Part shown: positions 1-7,828 of the stretch, piece after piece
How positions within the stretch are numbered: the first letter of the stretch is position 1
How the letters are laid out: each line of letters begins with the position of its first letter
Assembly: GCF_004114535.1 (NCBI RefSeq)
Contig: NZ_LBJC01000023.1
Location: 232,099 to 296,098, forward strand
Origin: Bradyrhizobium nanningense
GTDB taxonomy: Bacteria; Pseudomonadota; Alphaproteobacteria; Rhizobiales; Xanthobacteraceae
Length of the DNA stretch: 64,000 nt
Reading direction: 5' to 3'
Notes under the pieces: generated by a model
Told to the model about the DNA's origin: nothing
The model's input: the letters and a program-made list of their open reading frames with translations, nothing else
Databases searched by the model: none
Made by a program: the position numbers and the translations under genes

Positions 1-43
1 GCTTGCGCGTGTGGTCAGCACCGCAGTGCATCGACGGAGCAGG

Positions 44-162
44 TGTGCTCCCTCCCCCGCTTGCGGGGGAGAGCTGGGGAGAGGGTGCATCCGCAATCGA
101 GACTCCCCAAGAAGAGGGAGCCCTCACCCCTACCCTCGCCCGCAAGTGGCAGAGGGAGCACA
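44..162. repeat. Palindromic intergenic repeat (REP-like)
   Basis: The ends are inverted copies of one another: TGTGCTCCCT at 44-53 and AGGGAGCACA at 153-162, with the inner arms CGCTTGCGGG and CCCGCAAGTG. The interior is purine/pyrimidine-skewed and codes for nothing convincing. This architecture matches the abundant extragenic palindromes of Bradyrhizobium chromosomes (known of the genus; copy number here inferred). Confidence 0.7.
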
Positions 163-207
163 CCGGTCCCTTGGCACCATCCGAGCCCAATCAAAAGCTC
201 GCCACCC

Positions 208-1770
208 TCACGCCGGCTTCAGCGAGGCCAACGCGCTCTCCAGCAGCGCGCGTACCCGTGCGGCGTCGCCTGACTTCACCACCGCGGGATCGAGATAGAG
301 CTCGAGCCCCGGCGCGCGCTCGGTGATGATGCCGCTTCGCTCTGCCGTCCCGTCGTTGAGCGCGTCGACCGAATAGGGAATCACCTCGCGGCTGATGCCC
401 TTCATCGTGATCGCCGGCAAAGCGTGGGCGCGGACGATGTCGCTGACGAGCGCGAAGGTCTCGTAGCTCAACACGATGCCGCCGGGCTCGGCGATCGACT
501 GCAGGCGCGCGGCGAGGTTCGCCTCGGCGCCGATGATGGTGTAGTCCATGCGGTCGGAGCTGCCGAAATTTCCGACATTGCAATAGCCCGAGTTGATGCC
601 CATGCGCGAGCGGAACGGTTGCTCGATGCCGGACGCCCGCCATTTCGCATTGAGCTCGGCAAGACGCTGCTGCATGCGCCAGGCCATCTGCAGACAGGCC
701 TGCGCATCGGCGCGATCGCCCCTGGTCTCGGGATCGCCGAAGAAGATCAGCATGGCGTCGCCGATGAACTTGTCGATGGTGCCGCCATAGTCATGGGCGA
801 TCGCCGACATCTCCGTAAAATATTCGTTGAGGAGCTGGGTCAGCTGCTCCGGCTGCAGCCGTTCGGCGGTGGCCGTGAAATTCTGGATGTCGGAGAAGAA
901 GATGGTGAGCTTCTTGCGCTCGGTGTGGATGGTGACGTCCTTCTGGCCGGAGAAGATGCTCTTGTAGACCTGCGGCGGGATGTAGCGCGAGATCTTCATC
1001 GACAGCGAGGCCAGGAAGTCGTTGGCGGATTCGAGCTCCCTGTTCATGGTCTTGATGCGGCCGGCCTGCCTGCGCTGCAGCGACAGGAACGCCAGCCCGC
1101 TGCCGGCGGCGATCAGGAAATAGGCCAGCAGGAACTTGAACGAAAAGATGTTGGCGGCGATCGGCTGTGCGATGATCACCTCCTGGATGCCTCTGACGTC
1201 GCCGACCTTCCAGTCCTTCTTCGGGCTCTCGGGGTGGCTGTTGTGGCAACTCACGCAAGCCGGACCCATCGCGACGGGCGCGACCAGGCGAACCTTGTCT
1301 GAGAACAGCGAGGTCTCGGTGTCGACAATCTTCTGCTCGGGATCGTTGCGAAGCGCATCGAGCGCGTCCTTTTCGAACTTGTCGAGCTGGTGCGTTGCGC
1401 GGTTCTGGAACGGGAAGTCCGAGACAAAGCGGTAGGTGATGTTCTCCTGCTGCGCGCCGATCACCCGTCCGAGCTCCAGCGACAGCGTCGCGGGAATCGG
1501 GATCGCGCCGGAGACGGATTCGTAATTGTGAACCACCTGGGTCGTGCCGTCGGGATTGGCAAGGATTCGCCCGACCACGTTGGAAGCGTAGTAGCTGCGC
1601 ACGCTCGTGATCACCGAGTTGAGATCGACCGCCTGCCGGCGCAACGCCGTCTTGCTGAGCTCGGTCAGATCCAGCCACACCGCGAGCGGCAAAGCGAGCA
1701 GGAGGAAGGCGACCGCGGCACCGGTCAGGATGCCGCTCTTGCGCTGCTCTTCGGAGATCTCTTGTTTCAC
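208..1770 (-). CDS. Membrane-bound class III adenylate cyclase with DUF3365 heme-sensor domain
   Basis: A 520-residue protein read from a GTG at 1770 that is preceded by GGAG; an upstream in-frame start near 1839 would add a non-hydrophobic tail and lacks support. A membrane segment at about residues 14-33 is followed by a periplasmic DUF3365/Tll0287-like domain with a c-type heme motif CVSCH (C172, C175, H176), a second membrane segment near 210-230, then a cyclase catalytic domain. The metal aspartates are in FFSDIQNF (D294) and IGDAMLIFFG, the purine-specifying Lys/Asp pair in IDKFIGD and MDYTIIG, and the transition-state Asn/Arg in EANLAARL, so ATP is the expected substrate. Such domain pairs are thought to sense redox or gas ligands and make cAMP. 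The gene appears monocistronic. Confidence 0.9.
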   Translation of the reverse strand: MKQEISEEQRKSGILTGAAVAFLLLALPLAVWLDLTELSKTALRRQAVDLNSVITSVRSYYASNVVGRILANPDGTTQVVHNYESVSGAIPIPATLSLELGRVIGAQQENITYRFVSDFPFQNRATHQLDKFEKDALDALRNDPEQKIVDTETSLFSDKVRLVAPVAMGPACVSCHNSHPESPKKDWKVGDVRGIQEVIIAQPIAANIFSFKFLLAYFLIAAGSGLAFLSLQRRQAGRIKTMNRELESANDFLASLSMKISRYIPPQVYKSIFSGQKDVTIHTERKKLTIFFSDIQNFTATAERLQPEQLTQLLNEYFTEMSAIAHDYGGTIDKFIGDAMLIFFGDPETRGDRADAQACLQMAWRMQQRLAELNAKWRASGIEQPFRSRMGINSGYCNVGNFGSSDRMDYTIIGAEANLAARLQSIAEPGGIVLSYETFALVSDIVRAHALPAITMKGISREVIPYSVDALNDGTAERSGIITERAPGLELYLDPAVVKSGDAARVRALLESALASLKPA

Positions 1771-1958
1771 GCTGTGGCTCCGTCGTGGGCGGTTTTGTCG
1801 CAAACTCGGGGAATTTGCGGTCCAATATGTGCAACACAAGGCCGATAAACGCGCGCCCGCGCAACCCCATTTTATGGTGGTCGCGGCAGGCGGCTTTTCG
1901 TTTCATGACGAATGTTTAAGATCGGCATCAAGCTGCATTCACCCCGCCGGGAGATCCC

Positions 1959-3050
1959 ATGACCGAGACCATTCGCATCAAGCGCTTCAACGCGCGGCCC
2001 GTGATCGTGCCGATGAACCTGCCGCTCCAGACATCGACGGGCGCGGTCGCCAAGGCACCGCTGGTGCTGATCGACTGCGAGACCGACCAGGGCGCCCGTG
2101 GGCATGCCTATTTGTTCTCGATCACGCCGTCGGCCCTGAAACCGCTGACGTCGATGGTCGCGGAAATGTCAGAGCTGCTTGCCGGTGACGAACTGCTGCC
2201 GTTCGAGATCGAGCGCAAGCTGACCCAGCGCTTCACGCTGCTGGGCCTGGCCGGCCTGCAGCGGCTGGCGCAATCCGGCATCGACATGGCGGCCTGGGAT
2301 GCGCTCGCGCGCAGCAAGGGCCTGCCGCTGGCGCGGCTGCTCGGCGGCGCGCCGAAGCCGGTCAGGGCTTACAATTCGAAGGGGCTCGGCATCATGCCGG
2401 CGGGCGCCGCGGTCGAGGAGGCCCACAAGCTGCTGGCCGAAGGGTTTCGGGCCGCCAAGATCCGCGTCGGCCGCCCCGATGCGCGAGAGGATCTCGCCGT
2501 CGTTCGCGCGGTGCGAAACGCCGTCGGCGATCAGGTCACGCTGATGTGCGACTACAACCAGGCGCTCACGGTGACCGAGGCCATCCGCCGCGGCGAGATG
2601 CTCGACGACGAAGGGTTGACCTGGATCGAGGAGCCGATCCGCCATGACGATCATGCCGGCTGCGCCCGCATTGCCGATGCGCTGCGCACGCCGATCCAGA
2701 TCGGCGAGAATTTTGACAGCGCCTTCGCGATGCAGACCGCGCTCTCGGCGGAAGCCTGCGACTACGTGATGCCCGACGTGCAGCGCATCGGCGGCGTCAC
2801 CGGTTGGCTGCGTGCGGCGTCACTGGCGCACGCCGCCGGCATCGAGATGTCCACGCATCTGTTCTCGGAAGTCAGCGCCCACCTGCTCTGCGTGACACCG
2901 ACTGCGCATTGGCTGGAATATGTCGACTGGGCTGATGCCGTGCTGGCAACGCGCCTCAAGATCAAGGACGGCTTTGCGCTGCCGGGCGAGGAGCCGGGCA
3001 ACGGGATCGAATGGGACGAGGCGGCGGTGAAGAAGTATCTGGTAGGGTAG
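1959..3050 (+). CDS. Mandelate racemase/muconate lactonizing enzyme family protein
   Basis: An enolase-superfamily protein of 363 residues with an (alpha/beta)7 barrel. It resembles mandelate racemase over its whole length: the ligands D198, E224 and E250, the D273-H300 dyad (STHLFSEVSAHLL) and E320 all sit at the mandelate racemase positions plus three. The KxK motif, however, reads K167-I-R169, so the residue equivalent to the racemase's S-specific base is arginine. It is therefore more likely a sugar-acid dehydratase or an epimerase of another carboxylate than a mandelate racemase. The ATG follows a CGGGAG ribosome site. It stands alone, with no transporter or aldolase beside it to name the substrate. 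Confidence 0.88.
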   Translation: MTETIRIKRFNARPVIVPMNLPLQTSTGAVAKAPLVLIDCETDQGARGHAYLFSITPSALKPLTSMVAEMSELLAGDELLPFEIERKLTQRFTLLGLAGLQRLAQSGIDMAAWDALARSKGLPLARLLGGAPKPVRAYNSKGLGIMPAGAAVEEAHKLLAEGFRAAKIRVGRPDAREDLAVVRAVRNAVGDQVTLMCDYNQALTVTEAIRRGEMLDDEGLTWIEEPIRHDDHAGCARIADALRTPIQIGENFDSAFAMQTALSAEACDYVMPDVQRIGGVTGWLRAASLAHAAGIEMSTHLFSEVSAHLLCVTPTAHWLEYVDWADAVLATRLKIKDGFALPGEEPGNGIEWDEAAVKKYLVG

Positions 3051-3129
3051 ATTGTGATCGGCGATGCTCCTTCGCGTGTTCGTCATTGCTGTCGAACGCG
3101 CACTTCGGGGGCCTTTTCGTCGATTTGCG

Positions 3130-3225
3130 TCATTGGATATTGAATATCGCCCCCGGGCATTCGTTGGTTACGATCAGCGACGGCAATGCCACGGCGAGGC
3201 CGATCGCCCGGATCATTGCCTTCAT
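3130..3225 (-). CDS. Very small exported-type peptide, coupled to upstream gene
   Basis: A 31-residue frame whose ATG overlaps the TGA of the preceding gene (ATGA at 3222-3225), a standard arrangement for translational coupling. The product starts MKAMIRAIGLAVALPSLIV, a short positively charged start and a hydrophobic stretch resembling a signal peptide or tiny membrane anchor, and ends after a Cys-Pro-Gly. Another frame continues for 18 codons beyond the stop, so it could be the remnant of a longer frameshifted gene. No family recognised. Confidence 0.35.
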   Translation of the reverse strand: MKAMIRAIGLAVALPSLIVTNECPGAIFNIQ

Positions 3226-3695
3226 GGCGTCCCGCCATTGTCGCGCCGGTAGCGGAAGTCGCAATGATCGGCGCCTTGCATGATCGTCTGCGTGCGCGTG
3301 AGTCTGACGCCGGAGCCAAAGCCTTCCGCGGTCGCAAAGTCCGCAGTACAGACCAGCAGGAAGCCGAGCTCCGGCTCGCCGAGCGCCTTGTAAAACTCGG
3401 CATAGGCGCAGCGCGTAACGTCGAACGCGAAGGCGTCATGCGACTGTTCGATCACGTCATAGGCGAGCGCATCGTCGCGGGCATAGGTCCTGAACGCCGA
3501 CGATACGGCCTTGCCGAGATCGCTATCGTTCTTGGCTTTCCAAAACTCCTCGCCGTAGCCGCGATAGAGATCGCCGAGCGCCTTGCGCACCAGCGCGTTG
3601 GCGCGCACCTCGCCGAGCTCGGCCTGCAGCGCCTTGACCAGCGGCACCAGCACCTGCGCCTGGATTTTTGCTTGCTCGATGACGGATATGCTCAT
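3222..3695 (-). CDS. L-2-amino-thiazoline-4-carboxylate hydrolase family protein
   Basis: A 157-residue soluble alpha/beta protein starting at the ATG at 3695, which has AGGT eight bases upstream; an ORF start 51 bases earlier is not needed. The C-terminal half, with DVTRCAYAEFYKALGEPELG, the conserved CTAD (a Cys-rich turn) and the terminal GADHCDFRYR, is typical of the ATC-hydrolase family (PF14196). The founding enzyme opens thiazoline-carboxylate rings towards cysteine, but most members have no proven substrate. No cysteine or sulfur genes lie nearby, so the exact reaction is unassigned. It overlaps a 31-residue frame downstream. Confidence 0.8.
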   Translation of the reverse strand: MSISVIEQAKIQAQVLVPLVKALQAELGEVRANALVRKALGDLYRGYGEEFWKAKNDSDLGKAVSSAFRTYARDDALAYDVIEQSHDAFAFDVTRCAYAEFYKALGEPELGFLLVCTADFATAEGFGSGVRLTRTQTIMQGADHCDFRYRRDNGGTP

Positions 3696-3767
3696 GGGCG
3701 ACCTCTTGTCTGAGGCAGCGTCGTAGCCGGGATGGAGCGTGAGCATAACCTGGCCGGCGACGGTTGG

Positions 3768-4304
3768 CTAACCCTCGGCCGGGTAGGCCAGGCGGCCGCC
3801 GGCCACGCCCCGCGCCGCCGGATTCATTTCGGCCTGTTTGACTTGCCCGGGCCCGAGAATGTGAAACACCGTCTCGCCGGCCGCGAGCAAATAGTCGGTG
3901 ATGATCCGCCGGTGGCATCGCCACCACAATGTCTCCGCGCACATGATGGCGCAGCGCTGCACCTGCCCGACGGCGCGCAAATGCGCGAGCCCTTCATGAA
4001 AAGCCGCGCCCATGGCGTGGTCGGCGTAATTGTGGAAGCTGCCGTTCTGCCAGAACGCATTGGTCTCGCGCGGCACCTCGCGCTTGCGGCTGCGTAGGCC
4101 GCCGAGCGAGGCAATGTGCTCATAACCGATCGAAGCGGTTGCGAGCGACTTGGGGAGGGTCTCGCGATTGTACTGCGGGTTGGTGCGGGAGCGGGGCACG
4201 GTGCGCACGTCGGCCACGAAGGTGACGGAGCTATCCTGCAACAATCGGGCGAACTCCTCGATCGAGCGTGTGGCATGGCCGATGGTGAAGAACGGATGAG
4301 CCAT
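3768..4304 (-). CDS. DUF488 domain-containing protein
   Basis: A 178-residue soluble protein with the marks of DUF488: an N-terminal TIGHATRSIEEFARLL strand-helix, DVRTVPRSRTNPQYN, and the late motif CAETLWWRCHRR with a conserved Cys, Trp pair and Cys-His. The family occurs in most bacteria and has no agreed biochemical role; the conserved Cys/His/Arg residues suggest a nucleic-acid or phosphate-binding site. It lies 72 bases upstream of the ATC-hydrolase-like gene on the same strand and 25 bases after the DUF2945 gene, so the three may be cotranscribed. Confidence 0.85.
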   Translation of the reverse strand: MAHPFFTIGHATRSIEEFARLLQDSSVTFVADVRTVPRSRTNPQYNRETLPKSLATASIGYEHIASLGGLRSRKREVPRETNAFWQNGSFHNYADHAMGAAFHEGLAHLRAVGQVQRCAIMCAETLWWRCHRRIITDYLLAAGETVFHILGPGQVKQAEMNPAARGVAGGRLAYPAEG

Positions 4305-4329
4305 GGACGCAACTCGGCTCCCGGGGCCG

Positions 4330-4557
4330 TCAGCTCTTCAACAACCGCAATGCGCGGCGCTTGTGCAGGGCAACGTGGTCGGTCTTGTCGCTCCGGATTT
4401 CGTATTGCGGATCGTCCGGGCTGGCGTGGTGGATGTAGCCCTTGTAGTCGACGTCCTCGGTGTGAACGCGCAGGATATGGCCGCGCACGCGGCCGGCCTC
4501 GGAATTCCAGCTGACGTGGTCGCCGCGCTTGAAGGGTTTTGTGGAGGACTTCGGCAT
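4330..4557 (-). CDS. DUF2945 (hypervirulence-associated TUDOR-like) small protein
   Basis: A 75-residue protein starting MPKSSTKPFKRGDHVSWNSE, all beta with a small-barrel pattern: GDHVSWNSEAGRVRGHI, VDYKGYIHHASPDDPQYEI and a basic tail. This matches the DUF2945/HVA1 TUDOR-like family (PF11160), found as single small proteins in rhizobia and as a fungal stress protein domain. I use the ATG at 4557; an upstream in-frame codon at 4593 would add twelve residues absent from the domain. Function unknown; nucleic-acid or protein binding is a guess from the fold. It probably heads the DUF2945-DUF488-ATC hydrolase run. Confidence 0.8.
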   Translation of the reverse strand: MPKSSTKPFKRGDHVSWNSEAGRVRGHILRVHTEDVDYKGYIHHASPDDPQYEIRSDKTDHVALHKRRALRLLKS

Positions 4558-4729
4558 GACGGAACAATGCCGGACCGACAGGGCGTGTTCCAAGGAGCGG
4601 AGTAAGAATGCGCCAGTCCGTCTTCGCTCTTCGAGCTACGCCGGACACGCTTGTTGTTGAGATGGGTTGTGGCTTGCCTAGCCGAAGCTCGCGGCGCAGC
4701 CCCCCTGCGCCCGTTGGGCTTCGGCGTGA

Positions 4730-4760
4730 CATCCTTCACTCGCTTCGCGAGCGAAGGATG
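4730..4760. repeat. Perfect hairpin abutting the tRNA 3' end
   Basis: CATCCTTC-ACTCGCTTCGCGAGC-GAAGGATG-type inverted repeat whose right arm overlaps the CCA end of the tRNA gene. It lies immediately 3' of the tRNA on the minus strand and lacks a following U run, so it may be a repeat fragment or a processing/termination hairpin. Confidence 0.45.
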
Positions 4761-4833
4761 GTGGGCACGACAGGGATCGAACCTGTGACCCCTACCATGT
4801 CAAGGTAGTGCTCTCCCGCTGAGCTACGTGCCC
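4759..4833 (-). tRNA. tRNA-Val (anticodon GAC)
   Basis: Reading the minus strand gives a full cloverleaf: acceptor GGGCACG (4833-4827) pairs with CGTGCCC (4769-4763), the D arm is TAGCTCAGCGGGAGAGC, the anticodon stem CTACC/GGTAG closes the loop TTGACAT with anticodon GAC, and the T arm contains GGTTCGATCC. CCA is encoded at 4761-4759. It decodes GUC (and GUU by wobble) valine codons. Confidence 0.97.
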
Positions 4834-4908
4834 TAATAGTCCACTTAGGTCGGGTGGGGTCCCTATAACGGCTCAGGGGACCCGGCGCAAGGACGGAACG
4901 GGGCCGAT

Positions 4909-5268
4909 TTAGGCCGCCAGCATCTTGTTCACTTCGCTGACCAATTCGCGCAGGTGCACGGGCTTGGACAGCACCTTGGCATTCTTGGGGGCGTCCGAAT
5001 CCGAGTTCAGGGCAACCGCGGCAAAGCCGGTGATGAACATGATCTTGATGTCGGGGTCGAGTTCCGAGGCCCGGCGGGCGAGCTCGATGCCGTCCATCTC
5101 CGGCATCACGATGTCGGTGAGCAGCATCTCGAACGGCTCTTCCCGCAACCGCTGATAGGCGGCCATGCCGTTGTCATGGGACGAGACCTGAAAACCGGCG
5201 TTTTCCAGCGCCTTGACCAGGAAACGGCGCATGTCGTTGTCGTCTTCGGCGAGCAGGATCTTTGGCAT
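4909..5268 (-). CDS. cpdR: Single-domain response regulator CpdR
   Basis: A 119-residue receiver domain with no output domain: acidic pair D9/D10, phospho-acceptor D52 in LLTDIVMPEMDG, T80 and K102 (LSKP). The length, the start MPKILLAEDDNDMRRF and the end VSEVNKMLAA are those of CpdR, which in Caulobacter and rhizobia delivers ClpXP to the cell pole and promotes CtrA and PdeA breakdown when unphosphorylated; phosphate comes from the CckA-ChpT relay. It is transcribed away from the N-formylglutamate amidohydrolase gene, an arrangement common in Rhizobiales. Expect essential cell-cycle regulation. Confidence 0.93.
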   Translation of the reverse strand: MPKILLAEDDNDMRRFLVKALENAGFQVSSHDNGMAAYQRLREEPFEMLLTDIVMPEMDGIELARRASELDPDIKIMFITGFAAVALNSDSDAPKNAKVLSKPVHLRELVSEVNKMLAA

Positions 5269-5601
5269 GGCAGGAATCGTCGCATCCCCAGAGGATATCA
5301 GCAGAGGTCACTAAGCCCGACAGAGGGTAAATTTGGGGTGAAAATCTTTACCCTGAGACGGCTGCGCTGCCGCACTGTTGTGAACCGGAAAGCAGCCCGA
5401 ATCAATCGAGCCGCGCGGGCGCATCCACGCCTCCCTGCCCGCACGGTTAAGACGTGTTCCAATGAACCAATACATCTTTTCGCTTGGCAGAATGGTTGCG
5501 ATTCCGGACAATGACGACACATAAGAGCCGCATCGATCGGCCGAATCAATGCGGTCTGGCGCCCTGCCAGATCCCGGCGTGAAGGGACGAAGCCTGAGAA
5601 G
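5269..5601. other. Divergent promoter region, cpdR / amidohydrolase
   Basis: No gene is visible in these 333 bases. An inverted repeat AGGGTAAA (5324-5331) / TTTACCCT (5347-5354), 15 bases apart, sits about 55 bases upstream of cpdR and is a possible operator. No convincing -35/-10 pair was found by eye. Confidence 0.4.
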
Positions 5602-6492
5602 ATGACCCGGTTTGACGGCAAGACGTCGCCAGCCTTCGAGATCGTGGAGCCCGCGCAATGGCGCGCGCCGGTCATCTTCAACTCGCCCCATTCCGGCTCG
5701 ACCTATCCGGACGAATTCCTCGCGGCGTCCAGGATCGACCTCACGACGCTGCGTCGGTCCGAAGATTCCTTCATGGACGAGCTGATCGGCCACTTGAGCG
5801 AGCGCGGCTTTCCGACCGTCAGGGTCAACTTTCCCCGCTCCTATGTCGACGTCAATCGCGAGCCCTATGAGCTTGACCCGCGCATGTTCACCGGCCGCCT
5901 GCCGAGCTTCGCAAACACCCGCTCGATGCGGGTCGCCGGCGGCCTCGGCACCATTCCGCGCGTGGTCGGCGACGGCCAGGAGATTTACCGCGACCGCATC
6001 CTGGTCGACGATGCGCTGGGCCGGATCGAGACGCTGTACAAGCCTTACCATCGCGCGTTGCGCCGGCTGATCAACAAGGTGCACCAGATGTTCGGCACCG
6101 TGGTGCTGGTCGATTGCCACTCGATGCCGTCAGTCGGCGTGTCCCGCGACGAGCCGCGCCGGCCCGACGTCGTGATCGGCGACCGCTACGGCACGAGCTG
6201 CACGCCGCTTCTGCCCGACCGGGTCGAGGAGACCATGACCGGACTCGGCTATTCGATCGGCCGCAACAAGCCCTATGCCGGCGGCTTCATCACCGAGCAT
6301 TACGGCAATCCCGCGAGCGGCCTGCACGCGGTGCAGCTCGAGCTCAACCGCGCAATTTACATGGACGAGCGGCGGCGCGAGCGCAGTCCACGCTTTGCGC
6401 AAGTGGCGACCGATTTCGGCGTTCTCGCCGACGTGCTGGCGACCACGATTCCGTTCGGCGATCTCGGCCCGTTCCAGGCGGCGGCGGAATAG
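5602..6492 (+). CDS. N-formylglutamate amidohydrolase family protein
   Basis: A 296-residue zinc hydrolase of the N-formylglutamate deformylase family (PF05013). Recognisable blocks are VIFNSPHSGSTYP, where the His begins the metal site, RSEDSFMDELI, FPRSYVDVNREPYELDPRMF, LVDCHSMPS with a metal-binding Cys-His, and the C-terminal GGFITEHYGNPASGLHAVQL. The classical reaction releases formate from N-formyl-L-glutamate at the end of histidine breakdown (HutG), but no other hut genes are present here, so general N-formyl amino acid or peptide deformylation is equally possible. The start ATG at 5602 is not preceded by a strong ribosome site. Confidence 0.88.
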   Translation: MTRFDGKTSPAFEIVEPAQWRAPVIFNSPHSGSTYPDEFLAASRIDLTTLRRSEDSFMDELIGHLSERGFPTVRVNFPRSYVDVNREPYELDPRMFTGRLPSFANTRSMRVAGGLGTIPRVVGDGQEIYRDRILVDDALGRIETLYKPYHRALRRLINKVHQMFGTVVLVDCHSMPSVGVSRDEPRRPDVVIGDRYGTSCTPLLPDRVEETMTGLGYSIGRNKPYAGGFITEHYGNPASGLHAVQLELNRAIYMDERRRERSPRFAQVATDFGVLADVLATTIPFGDLGPFQAAAE

Positions 6493-6592
6493 ACGCCGGC
6501 TTCTCTTCGTAAGATCGTCGTCTGCATTGGCGCGAACGCGTCTTCGCTTCGCCTCGCTTTTCACATGGAAACGAAAGCGAAAGGCCCCCAAG

Positions 6593-6683
6593 AAAAAAGG
6601 GCCGCTCGCGAATGACGCAAGCGGCCCAAGTCTAGGGAGGAAACGCCCAAGGAGGGCAGCGGTAACGCCAAGCGCTACCGCAC
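6593..6683 (-). ncRNA. suhB/MmgR-family small RNA (BjrC2a-like)
   Basis: On the minus strand a small transcript of about 91 nt is predicted: a near-consensus promoter, a first hairpin GCGGTA...TACCGC (6681-6659), a single-stranded pyrimidine-rich segment with CCTCC and TTTCCTCCC able to pair with Shine-Dalgarno sequences, and a terminator stem GGGCCGC...GCGGCCC (6627-6599) followed by six U (6598-6593). This arrangement matches Rfam family RF00519 (suhB; MmgR in Sinorhizobium; BjrC2 in Bradyrhizobium), which is typically found upstream of inositol-monophosphatase-like genes, as here. The family match is from memory of its motifs, not a covariance search. Confidence 0.8.
6599..6627 (-). terminator. 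Rho-independent terminator of the small RNA
   Basis: A GC-rich stem of about 10 bp, GGGCCGCTTGCG/CGCGAGCGGCCC on the minus strand, directly followed by TTTTTT. Confidence 0.85.
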
Positions 6684-6689
6684 CGCAAC

Positions 6690-6718
6690 AATATGCGACC
6701 GCGCCGCACAAAGTGCAA
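6690..6718 (-). promoter_or_regulatory. Sigma-70-type promoter of the small RNA
   Basis: On the minus strand TTGCAC (6718-6713) and CATATT (6695-6690) are separated by exactly 17 bases. The predicted transcription start is a G near 6683, just before the first hairpin of the small RNA. Confidence 0.65.
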
Positions 6719-7023
6719 GGCCTTTTGAGCCGTTTCCCATGCAATATGCACATGGCTCGGTTGCTTCCACGGAAACCCAGATTCAGTTTCTTTGATAAGG
6801 AAATTCAATGGGTTGATAGATGTTTGCATACGAACGAGGCAGGGTCGGAACTAAGTTTTCAACGCCATGATCGATATTTGGCCAGGAGATGACTGAGAGG
6901 AGGCAGGCTCGCTTCGGCATCCAAAATACCAGGGTGCAAATCAAGACAGCGCTGCACGCGGGAGGCGAATTGAGCTAGGCAGGAGGCGAGCTTCATCCAA
7001 CTTTCGCTTTGAGGACCTGGCCT
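6719..7023. other. Non-coding region upstream of hisN
   Basis: About 300 bases with locally AT-rich segments (around 6780-6830) and no credible reading frame. It probably holds the hisN promoter; no consensus element could be placed with confidence. Confidence 0.35.
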
Positions 7024-7806
7024 GTGACGGTGATCGACTTCTCCGCCTTCATCGGACGGCTCGCCACCGCCTCCGGCGAAACCATCCTGCCGTTCTTCCG
7101 CACCTCGCTGTCGATCGACGACAAGAGCAAGACCAAGGATTTCGATCCGGTCACCGAAGCCGACCGCGCCGCAGAGGCGGTGATGCGGCGGCTGATCAAG
7201 GCCAACTTCCCCCAGCACGGCATCGTCGGCGAGGAATTCGGCAACGAGCGCGAGGACGCTGACTATGTCTGGGTGCTCGATCCCATCGACGGCACCAAAT
7301 CCTTCATCGGCGGCTTTCCGATCTGGGGGACCCTGATCGCGCTGCTGCATAAGGGCGCGCCGGTGTTCGGCATGATGCACCAGCCCTTCATCGGCGAGCG
7401 CTTCTCCGGCGACAACGGCTCGGCCAATTACAAGGGCCCCTCCGGCGAGCGCCGGCTCCAGGTCCGCCGCTGCACCTCGCTCGCGGAAGCGACGTCCTAC
7501 ACCACGAGCCCCTTGCTGATGAACGAGAGCGATCGTGCCATCTTCGGCCGCATCGAAAAGGGCGCACGGCTGTCGCGCTATGGCGGCGACTGCTACTCCT
7601 ACTGCATGCTGGCCGCAGGTCACGTCGACCTCGTGGTCGAGACCGAGCTGAAGTCTTATGATATCGCGGCGCTGATCCCGATCGTGACCGGTGCGGGCGG
7701 CGTCGTCACCACCTGGGAAGGCAAGCCGGCCCAGGGCGGCGGCCGCATCATCGCGGCCGGCGACGCCAGGGTTCACGAAGAAGCCTTGAGGCTGCTCAAC
7801 CCATAA
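7024..7806 (+). CDS. hisN: Histidinol-phosphatase, inositol monophosphatase family
   Basis: A 260-residue member of the IMPase superfamily. The metal-binding sites are visible as DPVTEADR, GEEFG, the signature VLDPIDGTKSFIGG, and the late GGDCYSY...ETELKSYDIAALIP. The sequence style (KDFDPVTEADRAAE, KSFIGGFP) fits HisN, the histidinol-phosphate phosphatase of histidine synthesis in alphaproteobacteria, better than SuhB. I chose GTG 7024 because GAGG lies nine bases upstream; a TTG at 7009 would add five residues before it. A suhB/MmgR-type small RNA is divergently encoded about 340 bases upstream and its family has been proposed to act on such genes. No his operon adjoins. Confidence 0.88.
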   Translation: MTVIDFSAFIGRLATASGETILPFFRTSLSIDDKSKTKDFDPVTEADRAAEAVMRRLIKANFPQHGIVGEEFGNEREDADYVWVLDPIDGTKSFIGGFPIWGTLIALLHKGAPVFGMMHQPFIGERFSGDNGSANYKGPSGERRLQVRRCTSLAEATSYTTSPLLMNESDRAIFGRIEKGARLSRYGGDCYSYCMLAAGHVDLVVETELKSYDIAALIPIVTGAGGVVTTWEGKPAQGGGRIIAAGDARVHEEALRLLNP

Positions 7807-7828
7807 CAAACGCGAGCGGGAGGCTTGC

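Noticed and set aside
44..162. Possible CRISPR or tandem array among GC-rich repeats
   Set aside because: The repeats are single palindromes, not regularly spaced direct repeats.
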